Made by a program: the position numbers and the translations under genes. A DNA stretch of 64,000 nt from Ceraceosorus guamensis. Taxonomy: Eukaryota; Basidiomycota; Exobasidiomycetes; Ceraceosorales; Ceraceosoraceae. A model generated the notes under the pieces. That model saw nothing but the letters and a program-made list of their open reading frames with translations, did no database searches and was not told where the DNA came from. The stretch's first letter is position 1, and each line of letters opens with the position of its first letter. Location: NCBI RefSeq assembly GCF_003144195.1, contig NW_020289999.1, positions 503,544-567,543 of the forward strand. Direction: 5' to 3'. Positions 45,713 through 58,202 of the stretch are shown here, piece after piece.

Positions 45713-47103
45713 ACACAGAGGTAAGTCGTGAGCATCGCGTGTCTAGCACAGAGCGATCTTGGCATGGCTTAATTGTTCCTCCTCATCGAATTCACAACAT
45801 GTGCTGCTGCTGCTGCTGCACCTCTGCTTAGATGGTTTGGGATCGGGCATTTGTCGGTTGTGAAATCAAGACTGACAAACGAATACGTGAGCGACATTCA
45901 GACCCTTTATTCTTGACTCGATCGCTCCTGATCGATCAACAGCGCATTTAAAAGTTCGACCTAGCCACGCCACTCTTTGCCTCCTTGATACAAATTTCGA
46001 AGCGCCGAGCATGAAGAAGCGTTTTCCGGTTTCCAAATCGTGACTATATTGGATGTGAATGCATCAGAAGCCGGCTCTGCGCAAATGTTGGGCGCACTAT
46101 GAGCGTGCCGAGAGAACCTCAGAGCGACGGTCCATCTCGCTTTGCCTCTCTTCCTCTCCTCTGTCACTGCTCACCATGCACCCACTGTGACTTCAGCTGC
46201 AAAGTGCGCGAGCGTTCGTGATCCACACAAGGTATGCCGAGAATTGCACGACTCTTAAGCCGCGTGCGTTGGCGATGCGTCTGTAGCTTTAGCTGCATGG
46301 GATCTCCATGCAAAGAGGCCTCTCGGCTAGAGCCTTGGCCAACCGAGTGTCAAGCCACAAAGGGCCCTCCCTGGAGCGTACTGCATGGCATACTCGGTAT
46401 CTGCCTCCGCGCTGGCTTCGTCGGATGCAGTCGAATGCCAAGGCGCGCACTTGATATGCAGGGTAGCCGCATTTGCGAGCACCGCATACATGCCGACACA
46501 GTAGTGCCAGTGCTCTGCCGCGTATCGTACGACGAGCAGTCTGAGTCGTCAGTCCTCTTGCAGGCCCCGGCTCGACCTTCCTCTTCCCACGCCTGCTAAA
46601 CGAGGCACCGGTACAGTTCGAGTCGCGAGTGTGAGAGAATCACAAATGTTTGCAGTCTTGAGTACCAAGAGCTTCCTTCCTTCGCCTTTTGCGTCGCTGC
46701 ACCTCTTGCTGAAGACTCGTGACTGTTGTGATGATGCATCTGAGCAGGCGAACGTGCTGCTGCTTCGACAGATGTGCCGGGGGTCGGGTTTCGTAAGATA
46801 ATGTGAATGTACATTGTATGCATGTCTTTCACTTCACCAGCAAGAGGATCTGCAAACGCTGGAGCCCCGAGCCTGCCGCTTGTGCTTGGGCCGCTTTCGT
46901 CCTCTTGGAGCTGTGAGTTGATGACGTTGACGTACGTGTGTAAGTCTTAAGAGATGTGCACACATTGCACCTATATTTGGTCACGGAGGAGCGACAACAG
47001 AGGGTGAGCCTGTGACGTCCTGCGGTCTGGGCAAGCGCTGCGATTGCTTGGCGGTTGGCGACGAGGCTTGGAAAGGCGTTCAGCAACGGAGCGGCGTCAA
47101 AGC

Positions 47104-47160
47104 TCACGACTCTTCACTCGTGACTACTGTACCGTACTCGTGACCTCGCGAGTCGTGAGT
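47104..47160. repeat. Cluster of TCGTGA/TCACGA-core decamers
   Basis: Four copies in 57 bp: TCACGACT (47104), ACTCGTGACT (47116), ACTCGTGAC (47136) and AGTCGTGAGT (47151). The same decamers recur singly elsewhere in intergenic DNA. Confidence 0.8.
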
Positions 47161-47688
47161 GCTCCTCGCTCAGACCTTCCTACAGATTCTCGTCGAGATC
47201 CGTCCATCTGTTGTGCGCTGCTCTAGCGGCGCAGAGATACAGCAAGGCGCCAGCTGATGCAGCTGAAGGCCATCAATGACACCCGTCGTGAGCGCCATCG
47301 GGGCAAGAGGACCAATCGGCAGGCTATCGATGGTCATTTGACTCGCATCAGACGAGAGTCTAGTTAGCAGCGCGTGAGCAGGCGCATGTATGTACATCTT
47401 TGTCTGCCATAACCCGCACAGCCCAGTCTGGATGGCTGGTGCCGAACTCGTGACTGGATGTGAAGGAGCTGCGAAAGAAAGGGCGTGTCGAACGTCGAGC
47501 ATGGCTTGCAAAGTGATGTGTGCTGTGCTTCGAGGACAGCAGCTGCAGCATGCAGCGAGCGCTTCAAGAGCCGCTTGAACCGCGCACGCAGCGTGCCGTG
47601 GCGTGCGTCTGATGCTTGTTGACCCAGCATATATGCAGCACGCGCCGTCGCGCGCCCCTGGAGAGAGGAAGAACCGCGGCTGCAGAAG

Positions 47689-47712
47689 AGTCGTGAGTCG
47701 TGAGTCACGAGT
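47689..47712. repeat. Overlapping AGTCGTGAGT / AGTCACGAGT decamers
   Basis: Two overlapping AGTCGTGAGT units share their ends and run into AGTCACGAGT, giving a 24-bp stretch of the same motif family as 47104-47160. Confidence 0.85.
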
Positions 47713-47798
47713 GTGTGAGTGCATCGTCGCATGCGCACGCGCGATCCTCTAAACGCCTTGCCTTATTTGCTGCATGCAGGCCCTGCATCCGATCTCTC

Positions 47799-47818
47799 TC
47801 TCTCTCTCGAGAGAGAGA
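47799..47818. repeat. 20-bp CT/GA perfect palindrome
   Basis: TCTCTCTCTC followed directly by GAGAGAGAGA, centred on TCGA, at the end of a longer CT run beginning near 47793. Confidence 0.95.
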
Positions 47819-49652
47819 AGATGAGCACAGGATGAGCAGAAGCGGAAGTGGCAGGCTTTGAGGGATGCGCGTGTTGGGCGGACGGTTTTAGCGACGGGCA
47901 ACCGAAGAGCGGAAGAGGGGCTTGACGTTCGCCATGCAGCAGCCGCAAACCCTCGAGCTGTAGACACGTCACGGTCCAGGCACTGTATGCACAGTCAATT
48001 GCCTGGCGTGAGATTCCGCCCCTTCTCTTGGGCCTTCGCGTACGTAGCTTGGAACCAAGAGCTGTCGGCTGTCGCTGCATGCTGCTGCAGGCAGTCGGAG
48101 CGAGGCCCGACATCAGGAGAGATTTGAGGAAGCGCCCGCACCTGAGCGCTGTTGCACGGCACCAGACCCTGACCCTACATCGGTACCCAAGCGTCTGCAA
48201 CAGATCTCAATACCGCGTAGAGTACCGGCAGACGTGCCATCCCACCCCGGTGTGTGTGTGCGGACGCAATCCGAGAGAAGTTTGGGTTTCGATCATCACG
48301 AAATCAATCAGACGCACTCCTCTGTGCGCAAGCGGACATCCGTAGCACTCACGCACGCCGACACAGCAAACTTGCACCTCGTCCACACAAACGCACACAG
48401 ACGCGCAAACCTATGGTCAGACCCTTCTCTTCCAGACTTCACCCGTAACGAAGGACGGAGACAGCTGGCTCACATCCTTCTGCTCCTCTGCTTCACCTCT
48501 CACACTCTGCCTGCCCAACCGTCCAAGCATCTCTCACGTATACAGCTTGGACGAGGCATCCCTACACATACACAAATACGAAGGAAGTGGCAGTCAGTCA
48601 CCAGTGCGGCCAAAGCGCGTCTCGTCGTAGCGGTGTACATAGCCTCCGCATCTCGACAACACGGGTGACCCCCTTGCAACCCATCGCGTACGGTGAGGCG
48701 GCGCGGTTCGGATCGGCTTATCGACAAAAGAGGCGCAAATCTTCTATACCTGAGCGCAGTCAGCCCTTGCGACCAAGCAAGTCTCGAAGCTCAGCTAGGA
48801 CACCCGGTCGCACGGTCAGCAGGGCCGCTCAATACCTTTACGCCTCGTCGACGGTCTCGAGCCCACAAAAGTACCAATCGCAGCCGCGCTCTCCGCCTGC
48901 ACGCGTCACTGAAAACGCGGTGTCTCGGCTGCACCGAAGCAGGTCTCGCAAAAGACGCAATAATCAAGCCCCATCAGATCTCGCATCTACACTAGCTCAC
49001 TTTTTTGCTATATAGTGAGCAATCTTGTGGAAATTCGCAGGTCTGTCATACATTTGCAAGCCAAGGGCGCGGCAATCCGACGACGACGCCCAGCCCAGCC
49101 CAACTATATAGAGCCAGCATATTCAGTCGCAGTCCGCCTTTTCAATTTGGCCGCCTCACTTGTATAGGCGCGGCTTGTCTGAGCTCATTGTGCGCATTCG
49201 TCGCACCTCGGCCCGTCTCAGCCTCATCACTCAGAGACGACTCGCACCGTCAAAGTGACTGACTGGCGCCGCTGCCTCTCTGTGGCCTGCAATCACAATT
49301 GCAAGAGTCCACATTAGCGCTTCCGCAAAGAACCACCAGTAGGGATCGCTAAGAGGTTTGCACCTCTGCAGCTTATCTCTGAGACGATCTGTCCGGGTCA
49401 TCTTCTGACACGCCACGAGTCAAGTCTCTGCTCTTGGCTGGCTGCCCGTCTCGCTGAACCTCAAGGTCGCGCCTTGCCAACAAACAAGCGCTCTGGGGCA
49501 GCGCGGACAACGACTCTGCAGGCATCTCAGCCCTTGCTCTTTGCTGGCGCGATAGGCGACAGCACCGCAAATCCGTAGGCACGCAGCTGTCTGGCCCTCC
49601 CTGCAAGGTCTGAGCGATCTCATCCAAGATTTGTGAGCTTCGCAAAGACGCC

Positions 49653-52600
49653 ATGTCATCCTCAAATCCGCCAGCAGAGCTGAATGGCAAAGAGGTGGAG
49701 GTGCCTGCAAGCGAGATTGGAGTGGCAGAGGAAGTGAGCCCGAAATCTGAACCCTTGGCCATCGAGATTCCTGCTGGCGACATACCATCCCGCTCTTTCT
49801 CCAAGAAATCACGAAGCAGCGACGCCACTCCGAGCTCTCCTCAGAGCTCCACTAGACCTGCAAAGACGCGAACAAGAAGCACATCCAGCGGTCGAGTGCT
49901 CTCCCTCATCACCTCTCGCACAAGTCAGAATGGTAATGACGAAGGCTCGCTCGCATCTCCTTCCACACCTGGCAGCGGACGAGGCAAGCTAGATCGCGCA
50001 GCGTTGGAAAAGCCCAAAGGCAAGTACAAGAGCGGTGCGAATTGGGACAGCAACAATATTATGGGCGTGGCGGTGGAGCCATTTGAAGAGACCTCGCACG
50101 CGGTCTTGACGGACGAAGAGGAGGCGAAGCTTGCAGAGCTACGGGCGACGCAGGAGGCCAGAGCTATGAGGGAAGTTGGCGGTACTGCGGCCGTAAAGGC
50201 GCATGCTCAGAGCTCTACGATCGGCCAGCCCATCTTTAGCAGCAGCTTTGCTCCTCCTTCCACAGCAACATACTCTCGTGGCTCACCGCCGAATGCGCGC
50301 GCGAGCCTCGCAGGCCCTAGCACTGGACAAGCGAGACGTGCTTTGAATGGCAGCGTACCCGACCCTCAGTCGCACGAGGCGATGGTGGCAGAAGCCGGTC
50401 AAAGGATTCTGGCTGCAGCTCGCGCTCAAGCTGCAGGTCGCACAGCGCAAGAAGCGATCGCTGAGGCTATGGAGGTCGACGCTCGACCACTCAGCCCCGA
50501 CTCTGGGCTCTCTTTGGGTGCAGTGATCAACGATCAAGATGGAACGAAGGTGTCACCTGCGCCTAGCCCTACCCCCAGCATCAAGAAACAGTCGAGGCGC
50601 CGCACCTTTATGGGCTTTGGCAGCAGCGCAAATGCCAGCGAATCGTCAACGAGCAAACCTAGCAAAGCGGATTTGAAGGCGGAGAAGAAGAACAAGAAGA
50701 AGGCGGGTGCCTCTTCGGCTGCCTCGTCTCGCAGAGCCTCGAGAGCGGACATGTCAACCGTCAGTCTTGCCGAAGCTTCCAATGCTGATTTGGCTGAGAC
50801 GATGAGCATTGCGAGCGGTAGCGGTACTGCCACGCCCGGAGGCACTATGGGAAGACGACGTAGGTATCAAGATACGCGTCAATTGGACCTGCTCGCCTCC
50901 GAAATCGCCGCAGAGGCCATGTTGACTGCTCAACAGCAAGATCCAAACTACCCGTACAACGGCGTGCCTGGAAGTCTGACGCCCGAAGCTCGACGCGCAT
51001 CCATGATGAGCGTCCTGGGTCAAGTGGGACCCAACTTTTCCGCAACGACCAACTCTAGCCAGGCTAGTCTGCCCGTCATGAACCAGCTTATGCAACCTTT
51101 GGCTCCCCTGACCGCGCCGCAGCCTCCTTTCGCAAACGGAGGATATGCGAGCGGATCGCCTGGCTCTAGCCGCAATGGAAGTCCTCGCATAAGTGGCGCC
51201 GACTTGCCTCGCTTCGATCCCGTGAGTTGATGCCGAGCGTCGCACATGTTGACTTGCACTCGTGCTAACGCTAGATGTTCTTGCGCAGCGCCGATCCCAG
51301 TCGTCTTTGAATGTCCCTGGAGGCTCCCCATACGCTACGCAGAAAGCCAAGCTGTCGGGCCTGCCCCATGACATGCTCGCAGGCCTCGGAGCAGGTCCTT
51401 ACCCGTCTTTGCCACCTCGCAGAGCCGAAGGCCTCGAGGGCACAGACCCATTTGGCATTCCAACGATGGGTGGTGACTCACCTTACGACGTGAGCGGCAC
51501 GTATGCCAACCGCACGAGCGTTTACCACACGCCAAACCAGGTGGCTGCAAATGCGCGCTCTCGGGGACCTAGCAATGCTAGCACCGGCGATGTTGCGGGT
51601 GGCTTGGCGAACGGTACGCCCAAGCGAAGCGTACTCCAGATGAGCATGCACAATCCAGAGACGATGCATCAAGGTCTAACCAAGCCGCTCAAAAGCGGTC
51701 GTTCGACACCTTTTGGCTCCAGAGCTCCCAGTAGGACCGTCACTCCGAAGACTAGCTCGACGGGATTGAAGGAAAAGGCAGCCTCGACTGGTTCTGGTTC
51801 GTCTGCTCACCCTCCTAGCAGCTCTGCTGCTGCTCGTGCGATCAACACCGAGCAAGACGTCGGCTTTGCTGCGGCGGATGCAAAGATCGCTTTGCAACAG
51901 CTACAACAGTCGCAGGACTCGATGGGAGCTGGAGCATCCAAGGAAAAGGCTGGACATCGTCTGAGCAACACACCAAGTACGAAGACGCCCGACGCATCGA
52001 CCACGGCTAGCCGAACTACCCTGACGAAGACTCCTAGCCCTCTGAGCGCGTCTGTCGAATCTCAACAGCAATCCTCCACTTCGCTAGCAGCACCAGCACC
52101 GCTCCGCCTACCCTCCTCGACGGCGCCTGCGAAGCTTGACGTGGAACAAGCAAAGGGCGCAACAGCTCCTCGTTCACCTCAAACGAAGCAGGGGCAGACC
52201 TCTGCTCCAACCGCGGGAGCAGGAGATCACCTGTCGCCATTTGCGACGTTCGGACGCGCTGCTCGCAAGTCCTTCTTTGGAGGCAAGAAGACCAACAGCA
52301 CGGAGGTCAAGCCGTCGCCTAGCGCTACTCTGCCCGTTGCCTCGGCTTCCGCTGTCGACCTGACCAGCACCAGCAAGGGCTCTGCCAGCGCAGATTCCGC
52401 AACACGAGCCAAGGGCAGCAGCCTCGATCCGGCCACGTTGATGAACGCCGGACCGCAGAAGAGCGCTTCGCCTGCGAGTGCGACTAGCTCGCAGAAGGCC
52501 GCTCAGCAACAGCCAACACCTTCGTCGGGCAAGCCTGCGACTGTGCCTGCTAAGCAGATCCTTCGTACTGCTACTTCGCCAGATGTTCGCAATGCCGCAG

Positions 52601-53559
52601 CAAGCCAGGGTCCAGACCCACCTGTTCCGAAGCTTCCAGCTCAGCCTTTGCCCACCGCAGCTGGCGGCAAGCAAAAGTCTACTGCGCCCGCATCTTACCG
52701 CGCCAGTCTACCGGCCAGCAAGAGCGCTTCCAACGTCGTCTTGCCCTCCAACAGACGACCTGGCTCGTCTGACGAGCTTGGCAATACCTCCAAAGGGGGC
52801 AAGTTTGCACGCTTTATGGCTCGCTTCGCTCCACGCGCGCCACCGCCTGGTAGCCAAGCTTCCTCGGCAGCTGCAGCAAAGACTGGTGTCTCTGCAAAAA
52901 GAAGCAATGCCCCGGCAGGTGTTGGAGCCTCTGGAAGGTCGACGCCCGCGGATAGCTTCAAGACTGCTAGAGATCGCACAGCTAGCGCTCCTTCTTCGCC
53001 TACGCCCCCGAAGACTTCGCCGGATGCGTCTCCCACCACTAGCATTCAGCAACTTTCGCAGCCCCGTCCAGCGCAGATGCCAGCCAAGCTGCAGGCCCCA
53101 CCCAAGAGTGTTGTTGCGAGCCCTTCGCAGGAGGACATGCGCATTGCCAGAGCTTACGTAAATCCCGAGATGAGCGCGGCAGGCTTTGGTACAAGAGCAG
53201 CATTTCAGAGCTCCACTCCTGCCCCAATCAAGCCGACCATAGTCACCAATGGCAAAGCCGAGCAGGTCGACGCTGCAGCTCTGCGTCCCGTCACCACGAC
53301 AGACGCAGCCCGCAGTGCTGAGCGTCCTTCGGAAGACGGCCGTGCGCTGAGCGCTCATCCCAGCGAAGGCTCTCAGGAGCGCGACGACGACGGTTCTCAT
53401 GGATCCGCATCGACGCGATCCACGGACGCCAGCAGCGCAGGTCTTGCTTTGACCCCCAATGGAAGCTTGGCCATGGACGCGCCATCCCAAAAGGCCGAGC
53501 TGGTGACTTACTCGCAAGCGGAAGGATTCGCTCTTTCTGCCCAACCCATCTCTTCTTGA
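49653..53559 (+). CDS. Large disordered Ser/Pro/Ala-rich protein, 1,279 aa, unknown
   Basis: Two exons, 49653-51221 and 51289-53559; the intron is phase 0, with a GTGAGT donor, CTAAC branch site and GCGCAG acceptor. Nearly all of it is low-complexity Ser/Thr/Pro/Ala with many TPS/SP-type phosphosite-like motifs. Possible ordered or conserved islands are KGKYKSGANWDSNNIMGVAV (about residues 122-141) followed by an acidic helix (LTDEEEAKLAELRAT), RRRYQDTRQLDLLASEIAAE near 405-425, and cationic patches FGRAARKSFFGGKK and GGKFARFMARFAPR. This resembles fungal scaffold or cell-cortex proteins in composition only. I recognise no domain and give no function. The gene is convergent with eIF3b. Confidence 0.75.
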
Positions 53560-54190
53560 GCAGTTGCTGCGCTTGGATTGGCACTTTCGTAGAGGCAGCT
53601 CTCTTGCACATTCCTAATTCTCCACACGCTCGTTACCCGCACCCCATACCTTTACATCATTCTCAGCACAGCTGTCTTTGAAGATCACATTGGACACTAT
53701 TTTCCCCTTGCCTTACCTCGACGGCCCCCTTTTTCCTCGCTCTTTGTTCGCTCGTGTAGCACCCCACACAGATACAAAGGTCTTACAAGCTCGAACGCAC
53801 TTTGGCCCCTCCACTTCTCTCTCTCTTAATGCGCGCCACGCGACTCTTTTCTTTCCCCTGGATGTTCCCCTTTTTCCTCTTCGCATCCCCCCCGCCCGTC
53901 CTCATCTCCCGCTTTACCTGTTCCTTGGCACACGCAACACACTCAAAAGACTGGAACAATGACAAGTAGGCTTCAAGCTCGACTCGCCTGTACGGATGCT
54001 TGATGCGTTTCCCTTCATTCCGGACCCCAGGCGAGAGAAATGGATGTGAAGGGCATGACATTGACAAGAGGTACACACACGTGACAAGGCCATGTCGCGA
54101 AGTTGAGCTTCTTGGGGCAAGTGCGAGCAAGGGAAGGGCATACAGGGGACTGGGAGGGTAAGCGCGCGATGGATGAGATGCACGTGCGGA
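53560..54190. other. Convergent 3' region, 49653 gene / eIF3b
   Basis: 631 bp, strongly pyrimidine-rich on the + strand from 53690 to 53930 (CCCCTTTTTCCTC-like runs). No protein gene is supported; a 94-codon frame inside it is compositionally a translation of the CT-rich DNA. Confidence 0.55.
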
Positions 54191-56739
54191 TCAACCAACG
54201 ATGACTTCTTCAGTCTCCTCGAGAATCTCCTCCAACCATTCCTGCACCGTCTCGGTCGCTTCCTCCTCCAGCTGTTCGGGCAGCGCAACGACCTCTCTTC
54301 CCAAGTCCTGTCTCATCTCCGCCAACTCCTTCTTCGCTCTAGAGCGCCAAGCGCGCCACTCTTCCAGCACGCGCTCGTACAATTCTCTATTCTTCAGCGC
54401 CAATTGAGATTCTTCCGCTTCGTCCTCTGCCTCGAACTGCTTGCCGATGTCGCGCAGGTTGCGCCTGACCGCCTTCATCTGATCTTTGCTCAACAACGAG
54501 CGAGGTCGAGGTCTCCAGAGAATCTGCTTGAAACGGTCAAGCACGTGCTTTTGAAGCTCTTGCCCCTTAAAGTCCCAAATTGCATACCCGTTCTCCAAGG
54601 TATGTCTCCAGACGGATGCGCTGGTCGCCACAAAGCGACCCGAGGGATCCCACTCCAGATCAGTGATGCCGTAGTGCTCCCCAGATCCGATCAGCTTGAC
54701 ATCTTCAGCCGCATCAGTAGCCGCGTTGCCCTGTCTCAGCTCCAAATTAAAGTCGACATCGTACCACTCCAGGTCGAACTTTTGTCCGCTGCCCAGCGTA
54801 GCTACGACGACGTGACGACCCTTGGGCGACCAAAAGACGGTGTTGAACGTCTTTCCATCGATCATCTTTTGCAGGCGGAAGTCGCCCTTCTTGGGATCGA
54901 TGTGGAAGAAGTTAAGCTGCGTCTTGACGGTGATGCCCGGTGCTTGCACACCAAGGTTGGGGTCGTTGGACGAAATGACGGCAAAGTGAGAACCTTGGGG
55001 TTCCCAAGCGAATGCAGTGACCGGGTCTACAAACGGCAACGCAAAAGGTCAGCCGGGCATCGTCGCGCAACATCGGACTGCTGGCACTCACCTTTGAGCT
55101 CGACAGACTCGACGGGGAAATCCTTCTCCCGCATCCTGAAGAGCTCAAAATTGCAAAAGAGAGACTTTCCAGTCTTTGTGTGACGGTCAACCTTGACGCA
55201 AAGGTAGTCTCCTTGCGGATGCCAGTGGATCTTGGCATCCGAGACATTGAACAGATTCTTGGATCTGACAATGTCTCTGGAGGGGATCGACATGACGGAA
55301 GTGCGAGCAGGTTGGTTCGCAACCTCGGGCAGCCAGAAGCAGATCATGTTTTCCCTGGGCTTGCGAGCTCCCTTGGCGGGGTTGGTCCCATCTCCCCACG
55401 CCTCGATCGCATCTTTGTCCTTGTCGCTCAGAGGACACCACTCGAAATCGACAACACCTTCGATTGCAATGCTCTTCTTGTCGAGCAGACCCATAGTAGG
55501 CAGCTCGTAGACGCTGATCTGCTTGCCGGGTACCACTCGAGCGCAGTACTTGTCGTCTCCAGCCCACTTCAGCAAGGGCCATTGAAAAGCAGGCGCAGCA
55601 GCGCCTCCCTTGCCCTGTTCGCCTTGTTGAGCAACAGGGAAGGTACGAAGCAGGTGGCCAGTGCGCACGTCCCACACTGCGACCCGGTTGCCCTCGTCGT
55701 CCGGCGCAAAGAATTGAGGGCCTTGAGGAGCGCCATCAGGAATGGCGATGGGCTCGGGAGACCAGGTGACCATGTACTTTTCGTTGGGAGAAAAGTCGAC
55801 AAGGCGAGCGCCAGGATGGGCGAATCTCATGAAACGTTCCCAGGATGCACCGCCCCAAAGCGCAATACCTTGCCTGTGGAAGGTCGTAAGGAAAGTTCCC
55901 AGGGGCGACCATTGCACGTATGATTCGGTCCAGCGCTGTCGAGGTCAAAAATCATTGTCAGTCACCGCCTTTAGCGTCTCTGAAGCTCTTCACGACTCAC
56001 CTGACGCTCGTGACCGATCTCAGGCGGACTGCTTCGGTTGTGCCAAGCGATTTGCACATCGTCGTTGCGGCACATGACGAGCTGATCGCGACCGGAAGAA
56101 TCGAGCAGCCAGCTCTTGAGGTGCTCGCGATCTTGGTACTCCTCAGCAGGAGGTTCCTGATACTCTTCGTCCAGGTTCGCAAGCTTTTCGATATCGGTAA
56201 AGCGGTTTACTGCGAATCTGTGTCGCTTGTCGAAAGGGTAGTCATCCATCAATCTGCACGCCAGAGTGGCATCTGCAGGAGAGCGCAGCTCGATAAAGAT
56301 GTATCTGGACGCCATAAGCAGGCGAGGTCAGCGTGTATGCTCCTCCTCCGTGGCGCACGGGATATGCAGCATGGATGTACCCTTTGCTGCTGTATACGCA
56401 CCCCTTGCTGTTTCCATCTTCGCCGTACGGGATGTGCATTCCATCGATGGGCACGTCAATTCCAGCATGGCTCTTGAATCTCTTGATGATCGTCTCGAAC
56501 AAACGTTGTTGCCTGTCCTGCATGATCTGAGGAACATTATCCACCACAATCACATCGTCCAACCCTTCATCGAACTTGATTGCAAAGCTGCGAATAGCAA
56601 AGAGCACAAAGTAGTGTTAATCGTGTCGAGACAGCGCGTTCCAGGCAGGTGGGTGAGCTTACCGAGCGACAATGTCGGAAAAGTCAATCTCCTCATCGCC
56701 GTCTTGGACCGAAGGTCCGGCAGTAGCGTCGGGTGCCAT
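54191..56739 (-). CDS. PRT1: Translation initiation factor eIF3 subunit b (Prt1)
   Basis: Core scaffold subunit of eIF3, on the 40S ribosome in the cytoplasm. Five exons (56739-56663, 56587-56402, 56304-56001, 55935-55092, 55026-54191) give 748 aa. The acidic start MAPDATAGPSVQDGDEEIDF leads into an RRM (about 30-125) with VIVVDNVP and, across intron 2, SKG|YIFIELRSPADA. The nine-bladed WD40-like propeller follows (YVQWSPLGTFLTTFHRQGIA, FSPNEKYMVTWSPEP, ENMICFWLPEV, WHPQGDYLCVKVDR, VTAFAWEPQGSHFAVIS, GRHVVVATLGSG), then the C-terminal helix that binds eIF3i/g (EWRAWRSRAKKELAEM). Length equals the fungal norm. It is divergent from the INO80F-like gene. Confidence 0.95.
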
Positions 56740-57245
56740 ATTGCGGCGCAGCGATCCCGTGAAACTTCAGGCGAAGGATCCGTTCTGAAGTCCAGTTCCT
56801 AACAATGTTACGTCTGGTTGATGCAATGCTATGCTATGCTGAGTGGGAACGAGGATATGCTGAGGCGCCAGATCCACAAGTCGACCACCACACCAAGTTG
56901 TCAATGCGATGTGATGCTTTCGTGTCGCGAGATTTCCTCGTTCGAGTTCTTCGCGGTGTGGCAGCCACGTGGATCGCGCGCTACGCGAATCGCACACACG
57001 TGATGCGCTCGTTTACGCGCGGCGCGCAACCGTGGAACATATGATAGGACCGCTCTCCACAAGCTCCATGCAGCATCGAAGCTGGCGTATGATCAGCTGT
57101 CTGCTCTTGCATCGTCATCCGCCATCCAACCCTCGAGACTACTATCAACGGCTCGAGACGAGCTCGCACCCGACCAAGTATCGCCATACCTCCAATCACA
57201 GCATCGCAGCCGCGTGGTGGAAACGTCGATCGCAGAATCCTCATC
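56740..57245. promoter_or_regulatory. Bidirectional intergenic region eIF3b / INO80F-like
   Basis: 506 bp between divergent start codons. It has an ATGCTATGCTATGCT-type triplet near 56826. I see no other element. Confidence 0.45.
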
Positions 57246-58202
57246 ATGTCGAGCGCAGCAGGCGGATCAAATACCGGCACGGGTGGAGGACCTCGAGGGC
57301 CCAAATCAGCAGCTTACAGATCCGCGATAGCAGTTCAGACCAATGCATCCAAGTATCGCAACAAGTACAAGGAACTCAAGAAGAAGGTCAGGGAGATTGA
57401 GAATGTGAGTGTTGGCTTTCATGGAGCGGCGTGGCGGCTGAATGGCCGGGAGTGGAGGGGAATAGCTTGACTTGAAGACGGGAAGTAGGTGCAGGACTTA
57501 TGTGTGGCTATTCGTGGCGGAATGCTGTATGACTCGTAGAGGAGCGATCTCTCTCGCTTGAACAGTAGCTGATTTCGTCCCCTATCCGCTGTCATTCGCA
57601 GGAGAATGAGCGAGTCTACCTGAAGACGTTGCGCATCAAGCGGAACCTGCAGAGGATGAGGCTCGAGAGAGCGTGAGTGGGTCTCGTCACCGCGCATAGA
57701 AAGCTCGACGCTCATGCTTTATTGCAGTCTGTTGTACGAGTATCTAGATGCAGAGCTAGGTGCAGCAGCTCCAGGTCTGCCCACGCGTCCACAACATCCA
57801 ATCGCTCATCCAGCCACGACGGAGCAAGAGTACGCAGCATCACGTACCGCCTTACCACCCAAACCCGGGTCCAATCTGCAAAGTGCCGATCGTCCCTCTG
57901 ACCCATCGCTCATGCTGGATGCCAAGGGCGGACGAAGCATCTCGCAATCGCGCGAAGCGGTGGATGCTTATGTGATTGGGGAAAAGGAAAAGAGGAAAGC
58001 GGCGGAGATTGCTGCGCAGCAGCAGCAGCAGACATCTGCTGATCAGAACGGTGGTGAAGCGACACGAGAGGGAGAAGAGGATGCGCATGCTATGGAGGTG
58101 GACGCTGCGGCGAATGCGAGCTCGAGTACGCCTGGCCCGGCAGCTGCAAATCGGGTCAAGATCACCATCAAAAGGAGCGCTGGGCCAAATACCGCTACTT
58201 AG
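57246..58202 (+). CDS. Coiled-coil nuclear protein, likely INO80F-domain subunit
   Basis: 234 aa from three exons (57246-57404, 57602-57672, 57728-58202), all phases closing. Residues about 30-90 form a basic coiled coil, KYRNKYKELKKKVREIEN joined to ENERVYLKTLRIKRNLQRM and ERALLYEYLDAEL, which matches the general look of the INO80 complex subunit F/TFPT-type domain (Lys/Arg-rich helix, Glu-Asn pair, then RLERxxLYEYL). The rest is disordered with a CAG-coded Gln run (QQQQQ) and an acidic segment (EGEEDAHAMEVDAA). The C-terminus is basic (NRVKITIKRSAG). A role in INO80 chromatin remodelling is inferred from that resemblance; an unrelated bZIP-like coiled coil is the alternative. Confidence 0.7.

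Larger units (their letters stand above)
44745..49652. other. 4.9 kb gene-poor interval
   Basis: The longest stretch of the window without a supportable protein gene. Frames of up to 184 codons occur on both strands but look like chance ORFs (Cys/Ser/Arg-rich, no domain, start and stop inside repeat-like sequence). It holds a 38-bp tandem repeat (45637-45712), a CT/GA palindrome (47799-47818), a CTG run near 45805 and a cluster of TCGTGA-core motifs (46715-47712). Part must be the 3' UTR of the kinase gene and the promoter and leader of the 49653 gene. A non-coding RNA could be present; I cannot show one. Confidence 0.55.

Noticed and set aside
47170-47724. 184-codon minus-strand frame in the gene-poor gap
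   Set aside because: It is Cys/Ala/Ser/Thr-rich, runs through TCGTGA-motif repeats and shows no domain or splice context.
54173-55923. Long plus-strand frames opposite eIF3b
   Set aside because: These are antisense shadows of the conserved eIF3b exons and stop at its intron boundaries.
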